A DNA stretch of 64,000 nucleotides from the NCBI RefSeq assembly GCF_017831975.1, contig NZ_JAFDSS010000001.1, positions 2,480,001 through 2,544,000 on the forward strand, read 5' to 3'. This stretch comes from Microbacterium terrae. Its GTDB lineage: Bacteria > Actinomycetota > Actinomycetes > Actinomycetales > Microbacteriaceae. The stretch's first letter is position 1. The number at the start of each line of letters is the position of its first letter. Positions 26,893 to 36,567 of the stretch are shown piece after piece. Both the position numbers and the translations under genes were made by a program. The notes below the pieces were generated by a model, which was given only the letters and a program-made list of their open reading frames with translations, was not told the DNA's origin and did no database searches.

Positions 26893-29007
26893 TTACTCGC
26901 CCTTGTTCTTCTGGACGATCTCGTCGGCCACGGCGCGGGGCACCTCGGCGTAGGAGTCGAACTCCATCGAGTAGACGGCGCGGCCCGAGGTCTTCGAGCG
27001 CAGGTCACCGATGTATCCGAACATCTCGGAGAGCGGAACGAGTGCACGCACGACCTTGACGCCCTGGGCGTCCTCCATCGACTGGATCTGGCCGCGACGC
27101 GAGTTCAGGTCGCCGATGACGTCGCCCATGTACTCCTCGGGAGTACGCACCTCGACCGCCATGAGCGGCTCGAGGATGACGGGGTTCGCCTTGCGGACGG
27201 CCTCCTTGAAGCCCATCGAGCCGGCGATCTTGAACGCCATCTCCGACGAGTCGACATCGTGCGACGCACCGTCGAGCAGGATCGCCTTGACACCCACCAT
27301 GGGGTAGCCGGCGAGCACGCCGACGTTCATGGCGTCCTGGAAGCCCTGGTCGGTGGGGCCGATGTACTCGCGCGGGATGCGGCCACCGGTGACCTTGTTC
27401 TCGAACTCGTAGATCTTGTCGGCCGTGACCTCGAGGGGCTCGAGCGCGAACTGGATCTTCGCGAACTGGCCCGAACCACCGGTCTGCTTCTTGTGCGTGT
27501 AGTCGTGACGCTCGACGGTCTTCTTGATCGTCTCGCGGTACGCCACCTGGGGCTTACCGACGTTGGCCTCGACCTTGAACTCGCGCTTCATGCGGTCCAC
27601 GAGGATGTCGAGGTGCAGCTCGCCCATGCCCTTGATGACGGTCTGACCGGTCTCGGAGTTCTGCTCGACGCGGAACGTCGGGTCCTCTTCAGCGAGCTTC
27701 TGGATCGCGAGACCCAGCTTCTCCTGGTCGGCCTTGGTCTTGGGCTCGATGGCGACCTCGATGACCGGCTCGGGGAAGGTCATCGACTCGAGCACGACCT
27801 GGTTGGCCGAGTCGCACAGGGTGTCACCGGTGGTGGTGTCCTTGAGGCCGATGACGGCGTAGATGTGACCGGCGGTGACCGAGTCGACCGGCATCTCCTT
27901 GTTGGCGTGCATCTGGAAGATCTTCCCGATGCGCTCCTTCTTGCCCTTGGTCGCGTTGACGATCTGCGCGCCCGAGTCGAGGTGACCCGAGTACACGCGG
28001 ATGTAGGTCAGGCGGCCGAAGAACGGGTGCGTCACGATCTTGAACGCGAGGGCCGCGAAGGGCTCCTCACGGTCGGCGTGACGCTCGATGATGATCTCTT
28101 CGTTCTTCGGGTCCTTCGCCTCGATGGCGGGGACGTCGAGGGGCGACGGGAGGTAGTCAACGACCGCGTCGAGCATCGGCTGCACACCGCGGTTCTTGAA
28201 CGCCGAGCCGCAGAGCACGGGGTAGAGCTCCGAGGCGATCGTCATCTTGCGGATGGCGCCCTTGATCTCGGCGACCGAGAGCTCCTCACCGCCGAAGTAC
28301 TTCTCGAGGAGCACCTCGTCGGACTCGGCGACGGTCTCGAGCAGCTTCTCGCGGTACTCGGCGGCCTTGTCGGCGAGGTCGGCCGGGATCTCCTGGATCT
28401 CGTACTTCGCGCCCATGGTCACGTCACCCTTGGCGTCGCCGGGCCACACCAGGGCACGCATCTCGACGAGGTCGATGACGCCGACGAAGTCGTTCTCAGC
28501 GCCGATGGGGAGCTGGATGACGAGGGGCTTGGCCTTCAGGCGGTTGACGATGGTGTCGACGGTGAAGTAGAAGTCGGCGCCCAGCTTGTCCATCTTGTTG
28601 ACGAAGCAGATGCGGGGGACGTCGTACTTGTCGGCCTGACGCCACACGGTCTCGGACTGGGGCTCGACGCCCTCCTTGCCGTCGAAGACGGCGACGGCGC
28701 CGTCGAGGACGCGGAGCGAGCGCTCCACCTCGACGGTGAAGTCGACGTGACCGGGGGTGTCGATGATGTTGATCTGGTTCTTGTCCCAGAAGCACGTGAC
28801 AGCAGCGGAGGTGATCGTGATGCCACGCTCCTGCTCCTGCTCCATCCAGTCGGTGGTGGCAGCGCCGTCGTGCGTCTCACCGATCTTGTGGTTGACGCCC
28901 GTGTAGAACAGGATGCGCTCGGTCGTCGTCGTCTTGCCGGCATCGATGTGCGCCATGATGCCGATATTGCGGACCTTGTTCAGGTCGGTGAGCACTTCTT
29001 GTGCCAC
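26893..29007 (-). CDS. fusA: Elongation factor G
   Basis: GTPase driving ribosomal translocation and, with RRF, recycling. 704 residues, the usual length, from a GTG at 29007 behind AAGGAAG. G1 is in [19 protein letters not shown], then [20 protein letters not shown] and [12 protein letters not shown]. Domain IV has [14 protein letters not shown] and domain [20 protein letters not shown]. It is the third gene of the str operon, separated from rpsG by an 83-nt gap that holds a 12-bp hairpin. Nothing abnormal was seen. Confidence 0.98.
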   Translation of the reverse strand: MAQEVLTDLNKVRNIGIMAHIDAGKTTTTERILFYTGVNHKIGETHDGAATTDWMEQEQERGITITSAAVTCFWDKNQINIIDTPGHVDFTVEVERSLRVLDGAVAVFDGKEGVEPQSETVWRQADKYDVPRICFVNKMDKLGADFYFTVDTIVNRLKAKPLVIQLPIGAENDFVGVIDLVEMRALVWPGDAKGDVTMGAKYEIQEIPADLADKAAEYREKLLETVAESDEVLLEKYFGGEELSVAEIKGAIRKMTIASELYPVLCGSAFKNRGVQPMLDAVVDYLPSPLDVPAIEAKDPKNEEIIIERHADREEPFAALAFKIVTHPFFGRLTYIRVYSGHLDSGAQIVNATKGKKERIGKIFQMHANKEMPVDSVTAGHIYAVIGLKDTTTGDTLCDSANQVVLESMTFPEPVIEVAIEPKTKADQEKLGLAIQKLAEEDPTFRVEQNSETGQTVIKGMGELHLDILVDRMKREFKVEANVGKPQVAYRETIKKTVERHDYTHKKQTGGSGQFAKIQFALEPLEVTADKIYEFENKVTGGRIPREYIGPTDQGFQDAMNVGVLAGYPMVGVKAILLDGASHDVDSSEMAFKIAGSMGFKEAVRKANPVILEPLMAVEVRTPEEYMGDVIGDLNSRRGQIQSMEDAQGVKVVRALVPLSEMFGYIGDLRSKTSGRAVYSMEFDSYAEVPRAVADEIVQKNKGE

Positions 29008-29047
29008 GGGATGTCTTCCTTACGTGTGGTGAGGGATGTCGCGGGGT

Positions 29048-29076
29048 GCCGGCCGGGGAGGTCGTCCCCGGCCGGC
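29048..29076 (-). other. Stem-loop between rpsG and fusA
   Basis: GCCGGCCGGGGA (29048-29059) pairs exactly with 29065-29076 around a 5-nt loop, 14 nt after the rpsG stop. No U-tract follows. A partial attenuator or mRNA-processing/stability element inside the str operon is likely. Confidence 0.55.
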
Positions 29077-29090
29077 GACCGGGCCGCTGT

Positions 29091-29561
29091 TTACCAGCGG
29101 TAGTGCGCGAAGGCGCGGTTCGACTCGGCCATCTTGTGGGTGTCTTCGCGGCGCTTCACCGCGGCACCCAGGCCGTTCGAGGCATCCAGGATCTCGTTCT
29201 GGAGGCGCTCGGTCATGGTCTTCTCACGACGGCCCTTGGCGTAGCTGACGAGCCAGCGCAGCGCGAGGGTGTTGGCGCGGTGAGGCTTGACCTCGACCGG
29301 CACCTGGTAGGTCGAGCCACCGACGCGGCGCGACTTGACCTCGAGGGTCGGGCGCACGTTGTCGAGGGCCTTCTTGAGGGTGGCGACAGCGTCCTGGCCA
29401 TTCTTGGCCTCGACGCCGCGCAGGGCGGTGTAGACGATCGACTCGGCGATCGACTTCTTGCCGTCGACGAGGATCTTGTTCACCAGCTGGGTGACGATCG
29501 GAGCGCCGTAGACCGGGTCGTTGACGACGGGGCGCTTCGGGGCGGGTCCCTTACGAGGCAT
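29091..29561 (-). CDS. rpsG: 30S ribosomal protein S7
   Basis: Primary 16S rRNA-binding protein that nucleates 30S head assembly. 156 residues: [20 protein letters not shown], then [38 protein letters not shown] and the C-terminal NRAFAHYRW. It starts 5 nt after the rpsL stop, as expected in the str operon. Confidence 0.98.
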   Translation of the reverse strand: MPRKGPAPKRPVVNDPVYGAPIVTQLVNKILVDGKKSIAESIVYTALRGVEAKNGQDAVATLKKALDNVRPTLEVKSRRVGGSTYQVPVEVKPHRANTLALRWLVSYAKGRREKTMTERLQNEILDASNGLGAAVKRREDTHKMAESNRAFAHYRW

Positions 29562-29566
29562 CTGTC

Positions 29567-29935
29567 TCAGCCCTTCTTCGCGCCGTAGCGGCTGCGAGCC
29601 TGCTTACGGTTCTTGACTGCCTGGGTGTCGAGTGCACCACGGACGATCTTGTAGCGGACACCGGGGAGGTCCTTCACACGACCGCCGCGGACGAGCACCA
29701 GCGAGTGCTCCTGCAGGTTGTGGCCCTCACCGGGGATGTAGGCCGTGACCTCGGTCCCGTTGCGGAGCTTCACACGAGCGACCTTGCGCATCGCCGAGTT
29801 CGGCTTCTTGGGGGTGGTGGTGTACACGCGGGTGCACACGCCTGCCTGCTGCGGGTTCGCCTTCAGGGCGGGCGCCTTGGTCTTCGAGACCTTCGGCGAG
29901 CGGCCCTTGCGAACCAACTGCTGAATGGTTGGCAC
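29567..29935 (-). CDS. rpsL: 30S ribosomal protein S12
   Basis: Decoding-centre protein and first gene of the str operon. 122 residues from a GTG at 29935, which has AAGGAG at 5-nt spacing and gives [20 protein letters not shown]; the longer open frame to 29989 is not homologous. The streptomycin-sensitive lysines are present in [12 protein letters not shown] and in [14 protein letters not shown], so no target-site resistance change is seen. Confidence 0.98.
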   Translation of the reverse strand: MPTIQQLVRKGRSPKVSKTKAPALKANPQQAGVCTRVYTTTPKKPNSAMRKVARVKLRNGTEVTAYIPGEGHNLQEHSLVLVRGGRVKDLPGVRYKIVRGALDTQAVKNRKQARSRYGAKKG

Positions 29936-30183
29936 GTTCTCTCCTTGTTGTGCTGCACGGTGACAGCGTTCGTGTCTCCCCCGCTGCATCCGGATCTTTC
30001 GTTCCGTGACACCGCGGGCTCACATGTATCCACCGGCGCGGCAGAATGACTTTCGCGCAGTCGTGTGGTGGATATGCCGTGGGGGCGACCTGTTCGCAGG
30101 TCGATCCCTGAGATGGTGCTCCGCTCGCTCCGCCCGACACGCCAAGGCACGTCGGATGGCGCGCACGGGCGCACACCCGATCT
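29936..30183 (-). promoter_or_regulatory. Long 5' leader of the str operon
   Basis: About 240 nt between the predicted start near 30177 and the rpsL GTG. It contains the strong AAGGAG ribosome-binding site at its end, and GTGTC/GACAC segments on the minus strand that could pair, but no recognised regulatory RNA class. No gene is seen in it. Confidence 0.4.
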
Positions 30184-30212
30184 ATGATACTTGGCTTTAC
30201 CCGACCGGGCAA
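30184..30212 (-). promoter_or_regulatory. Promoter of the str operon (rpsL-rpsG-fusA-tuf)
   Basis: On the minus strand: -35 TTGCCC (30212-30207), 17-nt spacer, -10 TATCAT (30189-30184). Both boxes fit the housekeeping sigma consensus at ideal spacing, and the promoter faces rpsL. Confidence 0.65.
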
Positions 30213-30226
30213 ACGTGGGCCGTGTC

Positions 30227-30250
30227 GCCCGCAGCCGCGCGGGTGCGGGC
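30227..30250 (-). terminator. Stem-loop at the end of the kinase/FHA operon
   Basis: GCCCGCA (30227-30233) pairs with TGCGGGC (30244-30250), and the loop holds an inner CCGCGCGG. It begins 11 nt after the stop of the last gene and just before the str promoter. No U-tract, so it is a plausible rather than certain terminator. Confidence 0.45.
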
Positions 30251-30261
30251 GTGCGGAGCGC

Positions 30262-31134
30262 TCAGGCGAGTCCGGCGACGAGCACCGCTGCGAGCGCCGC
30301 CAGCGCCCCGACGACGACCACCGCTGCGACGATCACGATGACGACGACCCGGCGGCGGGAGCGGCCGTGCTCCTCGTGCGCGATCTCGACGCTGTCGGCG
30401 ACCGGACCGGCGCTCGGAGGCCGCACGACCGTTCGCTGCACCATCACCGGCGCGGCCCGCCGCGGGGCGACGGGAGCCTTCAGAGCCGCCGCGTCGGGCT
30501 CGTACGACGCGCGAGACGGGGTGGGCGAGACGGAGGGGACGGATGCCGCGCCCGCGGGCGACGCAGGCGACGGCGACCGGCGCACCGAGACGAGCCGGGT
30601 GTGCTCCTCCGATCCCGTCGAGGAGTCGGCGACGGTCGCGGTACCGGGGATGGAGTCGGGCTCGCCGGCTCCGCGCGTGGAGATCACGGTCGCGTCGTCG
30701 ATCGGATCGACGGGTGTCGTGGGCGCCGCGGCGGTCGGCGGACCGGCGACGGGTGCACGACGGCGCGTGGCGAGGAGCGTCTCGTCGGCCGGTGGCTCAT
30801 CGACGGGCGCACCGGCGGACACGGGCGCCTCCCCGGCGACGGCAGGGGCTCGGCGACGGGTCGCGAGGAGCGTCTCGTCGGCGACGTCGTCCTCGGTCCC
30901 GACCCGCGATGGCGCGCGACGCCGCGTCACGAGGAGGGTGTCGTCGGCCAGCTCATCGGAGTCGACGGGCTCGACCGTCGCCAGGCGGCGAACGACGATC
31001 CGGGTGGACTCGTCGATCGGGTCGACGGCATCCACCCCGTCGGCCTGCTCGGCGGGCGCGCCGCGACCTGCGCGGGCAGCGCGGCGTCCGGAGGGCACGG
31101 CCTCGTGCTGCCCGTCGCCGACCTCGCTCGACAT
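30262..31134 (-). CDS. Tail-anchored protein with repeated DETLLATRRRAP motifs, function unknown
   Basis: 290 residues: a long Ala/Pro/Asp-rich, probably disordered cytoplasmic region, a basic stretch GRSRRR, and one C-terminal membrane segment (about 262-288). Six copies of an acidic-Thr-hydrophobic-basic motif occur: DESTRIVVRR (41), DDTLLVTRRRAP (64), DETLLATRRRAP (86 and 117), DDATVISTRG (146) and EEHTRLVSVRR (176). The neighbour encoded upstream carries DETVVAARRR just before its FHA domain, and the operon begins with a Ser/Thr kinase, so these may be phospho-threonine docking sites (inference). Its ATG shares one base with the upstream stop (TGATG). No enzymatic domain is visible. Confidence 0.8.
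   Translation of the reverse strand: MSSEVGDGQHEAVPSGRRAARAGRGAPAEQADGVDAVDPIDESTRIVVRRLATVEPVDSDELADDTLLVTRRRAPSRVGTEDDVADETLLATRRRAPAVAGEAPVSAGAPVDEPPADETLLATRRRAPVAGPPTAAAPTTPVDPIDDATVISTRGAGEPDSIPGTATVADSSTGSEEHTRLVSVRRSPSPASPAGAASVPSVSPTPSRASYEPDAAALKAPVAPRRAAPVMVQRTVVRPPSAGPVADSVEIAHEEHGRSRRRVVVIVIVAAVVVVGALAALAAVLVAGLA
30751..30945 (-). repeat. Three closest DETLLATRRRAP coding repeats
   Basis: Residues 64-128 of the tail-anchored protein. Copies 2 and 3 encode the identical 12 residues, and copy 1 differs at two positions. Spacing is irregular (22 and 31 residues), so this is motif multiplication rather than a tandem array. Confidence 0.75.
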
Positions 31135-32684
31135 CAGGACGCGGTGTCGTTGGTGAGCCGCAGCTCGGCGTCGCCCGCGAGCCAGCGCTGGGGGGCGGGC
31201 TGGGCGGTGCCCGGCGCGATCTCGCGCTCCGAGCCGTCATCGGCCAGCAGCACCGTGCCGTTCGTCGACTGCAGGTCGGTGATCGACCACTGGTCGCCGT
31301 CGCGCTCGAGTCGCAGGTGGGTCCGCGAGACCGTGCCGTCGTCGACGACGACGAGCTGGGCGCCCGGATACGCGGTGCTGCGCGCCGGGCGACGCCCCAC
31401 CAGCACGATCTCGCCGGTCAGCTCGACGGGCGAGCCGGCCGGGAGCACCAGCGACCACTTGGTCCGGCGGCGCGCGGCGACCACGGTCTCGTCGAAGTCC
31501 TCGGGCGTCTCGGGAACCTCCGGCCGCACGTGCTGGGCCGACACCGCGCCGGCTGCCGACCGGGGAGACCCGGCATCCGGAGCACCGGCGATCGCCGAGA
31601 CCGGCCCGGAGCTCTCGGGGAACGCATCCGCCTCGCCGTCGGACTCCTGGGGCGCCCACGGCTCGGCCGCGGGGGCGCGCATGACGCCGCCGGGCACGCG
31701 GGTCACCGGAGGCAGGTCGCCGGCATAGCCCGCGATCTCGTCGGCGCGCAGCGCGACGGCCGACACCGGGGCCGACGGAACAGCGGCGATGGGGGCGGGC
31801 GCGCCGGCTTCGGCCGCGGTGACCTCGCCGGTGAGGTCGGTGCTCTCGGCGGGCAGGTCGAGCCACGGGTCGTCTACGGGCTGCGCCTCAGGTGCCGCTG
31901 CGCGGGCGCGGGCCGCCGCGGACACCGGAGCCGGTGCGGCCTCGGCGGGCGACGCGGCGGAGGGGGCAGCAGCAGCGGGCACCGCCGCCGCGGCGTCTGC
32001 GGCGACCGGCGCCGGAGGAATCGGGGGGATCGGCGGGATCCCGGATGCCGCGTCGGCAGGGCCGCTCGGGAGGGGCGGAGGCGCCCAGCCGGCGGCGGGC
32101 GCCTGAACCGAGCGGGGAAGAGTCGCGGGCGGCTCGCCCGGCTCGGCCGAATCGGCCGTGGGCGCAGGCGGCACCGGCGAATAGACCGGCGTGCGCGGTG
32201 CGAAACCCGAGACGTCCACGGTGGCCGAGGTGTGTGCGGTGAAGGTGGGAAGCGGCGGCGGATCGTCGATCGCGCTCGAGGCGCGGCGCACGCCGCTGCC
32301 GACCGTCTCGTGACCCACCCAGCGGGCGCTTCCGAAACCGACGATCGTGGCCCACACCGGGCACAGCAGGAATCCGAGCACCGCCATGCCCATGCCGTAC
32401 CCGAACGCGACGCTCAGGCGGTACATCGCCATCGCGAAGACGACGAGGAACGCGATCTGTCCGAGCACCGGGACGAGGAGGAGCAGCAGCAGCCACGGCG
32501 AGAGGCCGGCGAGCTGGAACAGCACGACGGTGTTGAGGATCGGCACCCAGGCCTTCCAGCCTTCGACGCCGGACTTGCGGAACACGGCGGCGAAGGCGAG
32601 TGAGGCCCAGACGTACACCGCCGCGTAGAAGAGCACGATGATCAACGTGCCGAACACGGCCCCAGCAGCTTGTGTGTCGTTCAT
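31134..32684 (-). CDS. DUF5684 membrane protein with C-terminal FHA domain
   Basis: 516 residues from the ATG at 32684; the open frame to 33185 upstream is not used because this ATG overlaps the preceding stop (ATGA). Residues 1-130 have four membrane segments with the DUF5684-type GVEGWKAWVPILNTVVLFQL. About 260 Ala/Pro-rich residues follow, then FDETVVAARRRTKW (397-410) and an FHA domain: VGRRPARS (429-436), TVSRTHLRL (451-459), LQSTNGTVLL (471-480). The conserved Arg, Ser, His and Asn-Gly of the phospho-Thr pocket are present, so it should bind phosphopeptides. The likely source is the kinase encoded at the operon's start. Confidence 0.9.
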   Translation of the reverse strand: MNDTQAAGAVFGTLIIVLFYAAVYVWASLAFAAVFRKSGVEGWKAWVPILNTVVLFQLAGLSPWLLLLLLVPVLGQIAFLVVFAMAMYRLSVAFGYGMGMAVLGFLLCPVWATIVGFGSARWVGHETVGSGVRRASSAIDDPPPLPTFTAHTSATVDVSGFAPRTPVYSPVPPAPTADSAEPGEPPATLPRSVQAPAAGWAPPPLPSGPADAASGIPPIPPIPPAPVAADAAAAVPAAAAPSAASPAEAAPAPVSAAARARAAAPEAQPVDDPWLDLPAESTDLTGEVTAAEAGAPAPIAAVPSAPVSAVALRADEIAGYAGDLPPVTRVPGGVMRAPAAEPWAPQESDGEADAFPESSGPVSAIAGAPDAGSPRSAAGAVSAQHVRPEVPETPEDFDETVVAARRRTKWSLVLPAGSPVELTGEIVLVGRRPARSTAYPGAQLVVVDDGTVSRTHLRLERDGDQWSITDLQSTNGTVLLADDGSEREIAPGTAQPAPQRWLAGDAELRLTNDTAS

Positions 32685-35197
32685 GACGTCGGACGCGCGG
32701 GCTCCGCCCGTCGTCTCCCCCTCTCGGTGGTTCGCACGCGGACGCCCGGCTCGGGCGCCAGCGGAAGCAGCAACGATCTCAACGATACGGTCGAGACCGC
32801 GCCGCGCCAGAATCCGCGTTCGCGTCGCAGAATCCGGCGTTCGATGTCTACTGCTCTCCAGTAGTCTCCCGCAACTCGGGCGTCGATGGAGGCGTCGGAG
32901 AACACGGCGCGATCGGCGTCCTGCGCGAGCGTGGTCGCAGCCGGGGTGGCGAACACCGCGGCCTGCTCGCCACGGGTCGCCGCGCGCGGCGCGTCGCGGC
33001 CGGCATCGAGTGCGGCATCCCGGTACTCCTCCCACCCGCCGGCGATCCGCGCGGCCGGTGTCTTCGCGCGTCGGCGCCCGCGTCGGCGGGCAGCCTTCGC
33101 CGCGATCACCACGAGGAAGGGGCCGAATGCGAGGAGGAGGATCAGCGCGGTCACGCCCGCGACGCGCAGGAACGGCAGCAGCCACGCGAGGTCGGGGCCC
33201 GCGACGTCGTCATCCGTCCGGTCGGCCGCGGAGTCCTCCTGCGACGGATCGGGCGGCACGACCTCCTCGATCGTGTCGGGGCGCACCTCGGTCACGTTCT
33301 CGGGGTCGCGCTGCTCGGTCACGTCGAGGCTGGGTGTCATCGCGTGCTGCGGCGTCGCATCGATCGGCACCCACGCACCGTCGTCGCCCTGCACCTCCGC
33401 CCAGGCGGCGAGGTCCTGCGCTCGGCACACGCCCGCCTCGCAGACCGGCAGATCGGGGTCGTCCGACGCCAGGCGAGCACCCAGCACGATGCGCGCCGGG
33501 AAGCCGAGCTCGCGGGCGATGAGCGCGACGACGACGGCGAACTGCTCGTCGTCGCCGATCGCCGCCACGTAGTTGCCGGTCGACTCCGCGCGGGTATCGG
33601 TCTCGCGCTCGAGCAGCCGGGTGAAGATCGAGTCGATGCGCGCCAGCGAATGCCCCGAGGCGCTCGGCTGGAAGACGTAGTCCGAGAGCTCGGCGGTCCA
33701 CAGGGCCGTCGACTCGGCCTCCTTGTCGAGCCCATGGCTGAGGTATCCGCGGGAGCGGATGAGGTCGACGAGGCCGGCGAGCGCCGCGCCGTCCGCCCCC
33801 GAGGCGTGCTCGTCGACCCACGTCGTGAGACTGTCGGGGATCGCGATGTCGGATGCCGTGCCCCCGGGCGCGCGCACCGCGTCGAGCGCGGGGGACGCAG
33901 GCTCGACACCGCGCACGACGTAGGTGTCGCCCGACTGCAGCCCGCCGCCGGCGGTCTGCACGCCGGCTGCCGCCGACACGCTGTAGTAGAACCGGTCGGT
34001 GAGCGCGGTCGCCCGATCACCGCCGAAGTCGACGTCCTCCAGGTGCCCGACCGTGGGCATCCACACGTCGTCCCACTCGCGGATCGTGATGGTCGCCGCG
34101 ACCTGCTCGCCCTCGCCGGCGTCGAGCGTCGACGGCACGCGCACGAAGCGCCCGTCGTCGACGGCCCCGTCGCCGCCGGTGCGGAACACCTCGCCGTCGT
34201 AGGCGTCGAGCGTCGCGATGCGCACGCGATCGGGCAGCTCGCCGTCGGCTGCGGCGACGGTGAACATCACGTCGTCCGCGCCGTCGGAGAACAGCGACCG
34301 GTAGCGCGACAGCGGACTCGGCTCGGCCGAGAGATCGATGTCAGGCCCGATCGCCGACCGCAGCACGTCACGATCGGCGTCGCGGGCCGCGTACGGCACC
34401 GCCGCGCCGGCGAGGAGGAGCGCGCCGACGAGCATCGACGCGGCGAGCGCGGTGCGCCGCCGGTCGGTGCGCGTCGTGCGGACCGACATGCGGACACCGC
34501 TGGATGCCGCGGCCCGCTGCAGCGCACGCACGCGCTCCGCATGGGCCCGCGCGGTGAGCCACAGGAGGCACACCACCAGTTCGATCAGGCCGATCGCCGT
34601 CTCGACGGGGGCGTAGAGGGTGACAGGGCCGAGCCGGAGCGGTTCGCTCACGCTCGCGCGGCCGAAGAACAACCCGAACGACACCATCGCGAGCGCGACC
34701 GGCACGGCCGCATAGGCGACCCGGTCGACCCGCCAGGCCAGGCGCAGCACGACGCATGTGCCCACGAGGAAGACCACCAGAGCGGGCACGAGCAGGTTGC
34801 GATACGTCCCGACAGGCGGTTGGACCGTGATGAGGTCCTTCCACCCGAGCACGAGCCCCGAGAGCACTTCGCCGAGGCCCCGGAGGATCTCGGCGGGTGC
34901 GCCCAGCCGCGACGGCACCGCGAGGGGCACGCCGAGCAGCAGCACGGCGCCGGCGAGGCACGCGGCGACACTCCACCCGCGCCACCGCCGCCACTGCGCG
35001 ACCGCCGCGATGCCCGCGCCGACCACCGCGCAGACCACGGCGAGCAGCACGAAGCCGCCCGCGCCGTAGATCGGCCACGCGGCGACGCCCGCCACGACGG
35101 CTGTGACGCCCGCGAGGACGGCGCCTGCGGCGATCCGCGGGGTCCCATCGCCCGAGGCGGCGGACGCGGCGGCGGCTTCGCGCCTCGTCGCGCTCAC
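32681..35197 (-). CDS. TgpA-type transglutaminase-fold membrane protein lacking catalytic Cys and His
   Basis: 838 residues: about six N-terminal membrane helices, an extracytoplasmic transglutaminase-like domain (about 440-620), another helix (about 665-690), and a cytoplasmic tail. The core motif normally GDCE is GDDEQFAVVVALIAREL here, with Asp550 at the cysteine position. The normal HAW-EV reads LAAWAEV, with Ala597 at the histidine position. The Asp in PIDATP remains. The domain is therefore probably not a protease or transglutaminase but may bind protein or glycan. It overlaps both neighbours by 4 nt (DUF58 upstream, FHA gene downstream). DUF58, MoxR and TgpA-like genes commonly occur together. 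Confidence 0.88.
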   Translation of the reverse strand: MSATRREAAAASAASGDGTPRIAAGAVLAGVTAVVAGVAAWPIYGAGGFVLLAVVCAVVGAGIAAVAQWRRWRGWSVAACLAGAVLLLGVPLAVPSRLGAPAEILRGLGEVLSGLVLGWKDLITVQPPVGTYRNLLVPALVVFLVGTCVVLRLAWRVDRVAYAAVPVALAMVSFGLFFGRASVSEPLRLGPVTLYAPVETAIGLIELVVCLLWLTARAHAERVRALQRAAASSGVRMSVRTTRTDRRRTALAASMLVGALLLAGAAVPYAARDADRDVLRSAIGPDIDLSAEPSPLSRYRSLFSDGADDVMFTVAAADGELPDRVRIATLDAYDGEVFRTGGDGAVDDGRFVRVPSTLDAGEGEQVAATITIREWDDVWMPTVGHLEDVDFGGDRATALTDRFYYSVSAAAGVQTAGGGLQSGDTYVVRGVEPASPALDAVRAPGGTASDIAIPDSLTTWVDEHASGADGAALAGLVDLIRSRGYLSHGLDKEAESTALWTAELSDYVFQPSASGHSLARIDSIFTRLLERETDTRAESTGNYVAAIGDDEQFAVVVALIARELGFPARIVLGARLASDDPDLPVCEAGVCRAQDLAAWAEVQGDDGAWVPIDATPQHAMTPSLDVTEQRDPENVTEVRPDTIEEVVPPDPSQEDSAADRTDDDVAGPDLAWLLPFLRVAGVTALILLLAFGPFLVVIAAKAARRRGRRRAKTPAARIAGGWEEYRDAALDAGRDAPRAATRGEQAAVFATPAATTLAQDADRAVFSDASIDARVAGDYWRAVDIERRILRRERGFWRGAVSTVSLRSLLLPLAPEPGVRVRTTERGRRRAEPARPTS

Positions 35198-36567
35198 GAT
35201 GTCGCCCCGCGCAGGAGCAGTCCGGCCAGATCGTCGAGGGTGCCGACCGTGAGCACCGTGAGCCCCGACAGCGTCTGCATGCGCGGATGCGCCCGCTCGT
35301 CGCAGATCACTCCGACCACGGCGGTGTCGGCGGGGAAGGCGAGGGCGGCCTGCTGCAGGCGACCGAGCGTGACCTGGGATCCGACCACGACGAAGGCGAT
35401 CGACAGGCGCTCCCCCGACTCCGACACGAGGCGGCAGACGTCGCGCACCGGCATGGTGCTCTCGAGCAGGTCGATGCCGCTGAAGCCGTCGAGCATGGGA
35501 CGCGGGGCGGTCGCCGGGATGTGGCGGATGGCGCGCAGGCGCCCGCGCACGACGCGGGGGATCTCGGAACCCGCCGCGATCTGCACGTCGCGCGCGTCGC
35601 GGACGGCACGGAGGCCGAGCGACGCGGCGCTCGACACGGCGAGTTCGAACTCGTCGGCATCCGCGTACTCGTTCTCGGCGACGGCCAGCACGACGGCCAT
35701 GCGGGAGCGGCGCGACTCCTCGTACTGACGCACCATGAGACGCCCGGTCTTCGCCGTCGACCGCCAGTGGATCTGCCGCCGCGAGTCGCCCGGGGCGTAC
35801 TCGCGGATGGCGTGGAACGACATGTCGCTGTCGACGAGGCGCCTCGTCGGCCCACCCTCGAGGTCGCGGATGAGACCGGCGCTCGTGGACGGGATCGTGA
35901 CGGTGCGGGGGTGCACGAAGACCTCGTGCACGTCTTCGAACGAGTTCTCGCGGCGGAGGAGCCCGACCGGGTCGCTGCGCACCGTCGTCGCCGGGCCGAC
36001 CGAGATGACGCCTCTGCGGAGCCCCGGGATGTCGAGGGGCTGCGCGATGGTGTGTCCTGGGCGCAGCAGCGGCACACCGAACTCGACGAGTCCCGCACCG
36101 ACCGGGATGTCGATGCGGCCCGGCAGGGTGGCCCGATGCCCGTGGTTGCGCACCACGATCTCGCCGACGATACCGTCACCGGCGACCACCCGCTCGTGGG
36201 CGAGCGAGAGGTCGACGTCGTACGAGCGCGCGCCGAAGAGGAAGGGCACCGCTGCGACCAGCAGCACGAGCGAGGCGGTGCCGGCGACCATCCACTCGAC
36301 CCAGCCGAAGACGATGCCGAGCACGAGCCCGACGGTCGCCGCCGCCGCGACCAGCACGCCCGGCGGGCGCACGGTGCGGGCCGTCCAGGTGGCGGCTTCG
36401 CGGATGCCCGAGCCGGCCGCCCGCCACGCGCGCGTCGCCCACACGGCGGCGCTCACGACCGCCCGTCCGCGGCGCGCCGACGTGACGCTCGTCGAGGTGA
36501 CGTGCGTTCGTCCGGCGGTGCCGGTGGACTGGGAGGTGCGGGTCAGACGCGACTCGGTGAGGCTCAT
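35194..36567 (-). CDS. DUF58 domain protein
   Basis: 457 residues with two membrane segments (about 71-88 and 92-111) and a cytoplasmic DUF58 domain containing MSFHAIREYAPGDSRRQIHW and STAKTGRLMVRQYEESRRSR. DUF58 proteins resemble von Willebrand A folds and are usual partners of MoxR ATPases, probably as clients or adaptors for assembling envelope complexes. The first 60 residues are Thr/Ser/Arg-rich. It overlaps moxR (36564-36567) and the transglutaminase-fold gene (35194-35197) by 4 nt each, so translation is coupled. Confidence 0.92.
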   Translation of the reverse strand: MSLTESRLTRTSQSTGTAGRTHVTSTSVTSARRGRAVVSAAVWATRAWRAAGSGIREAATWTARTVRPPGVLVAAAATVGLVLGIVFGWVEWMVAGTASLVLLVAAVPFLFGARSYDVDLSLAHERVVAGDGIVGEIVVRNHGHRATLPGRIDIPVGAGLVEFGVPLLRPGHTIAQPLDIPGLRRGVISVGPATTVRSDPVGLLRRENSFEDVHEVFVHPRTVTIPSTSAGLIRDLEGGPTRRLVDSDMSFHAIREYAPGDSRRQIHWRSTAKTGRLMVRQYEESRRSRMAVVLAVAENEYADADEFELAVSSAASLGLRAVRDARDVQIAAGSEIPRVVRGRLRAIRHIPATAPRPMLDGFSGIDLLESTMPVRDVCRLVSESGERLSIAFVVVGSQVTLGRLQQAALAFPADTAVVGVICDERAHPRMQTLSGLTVLTVGTLDDLAGLLLRGATS

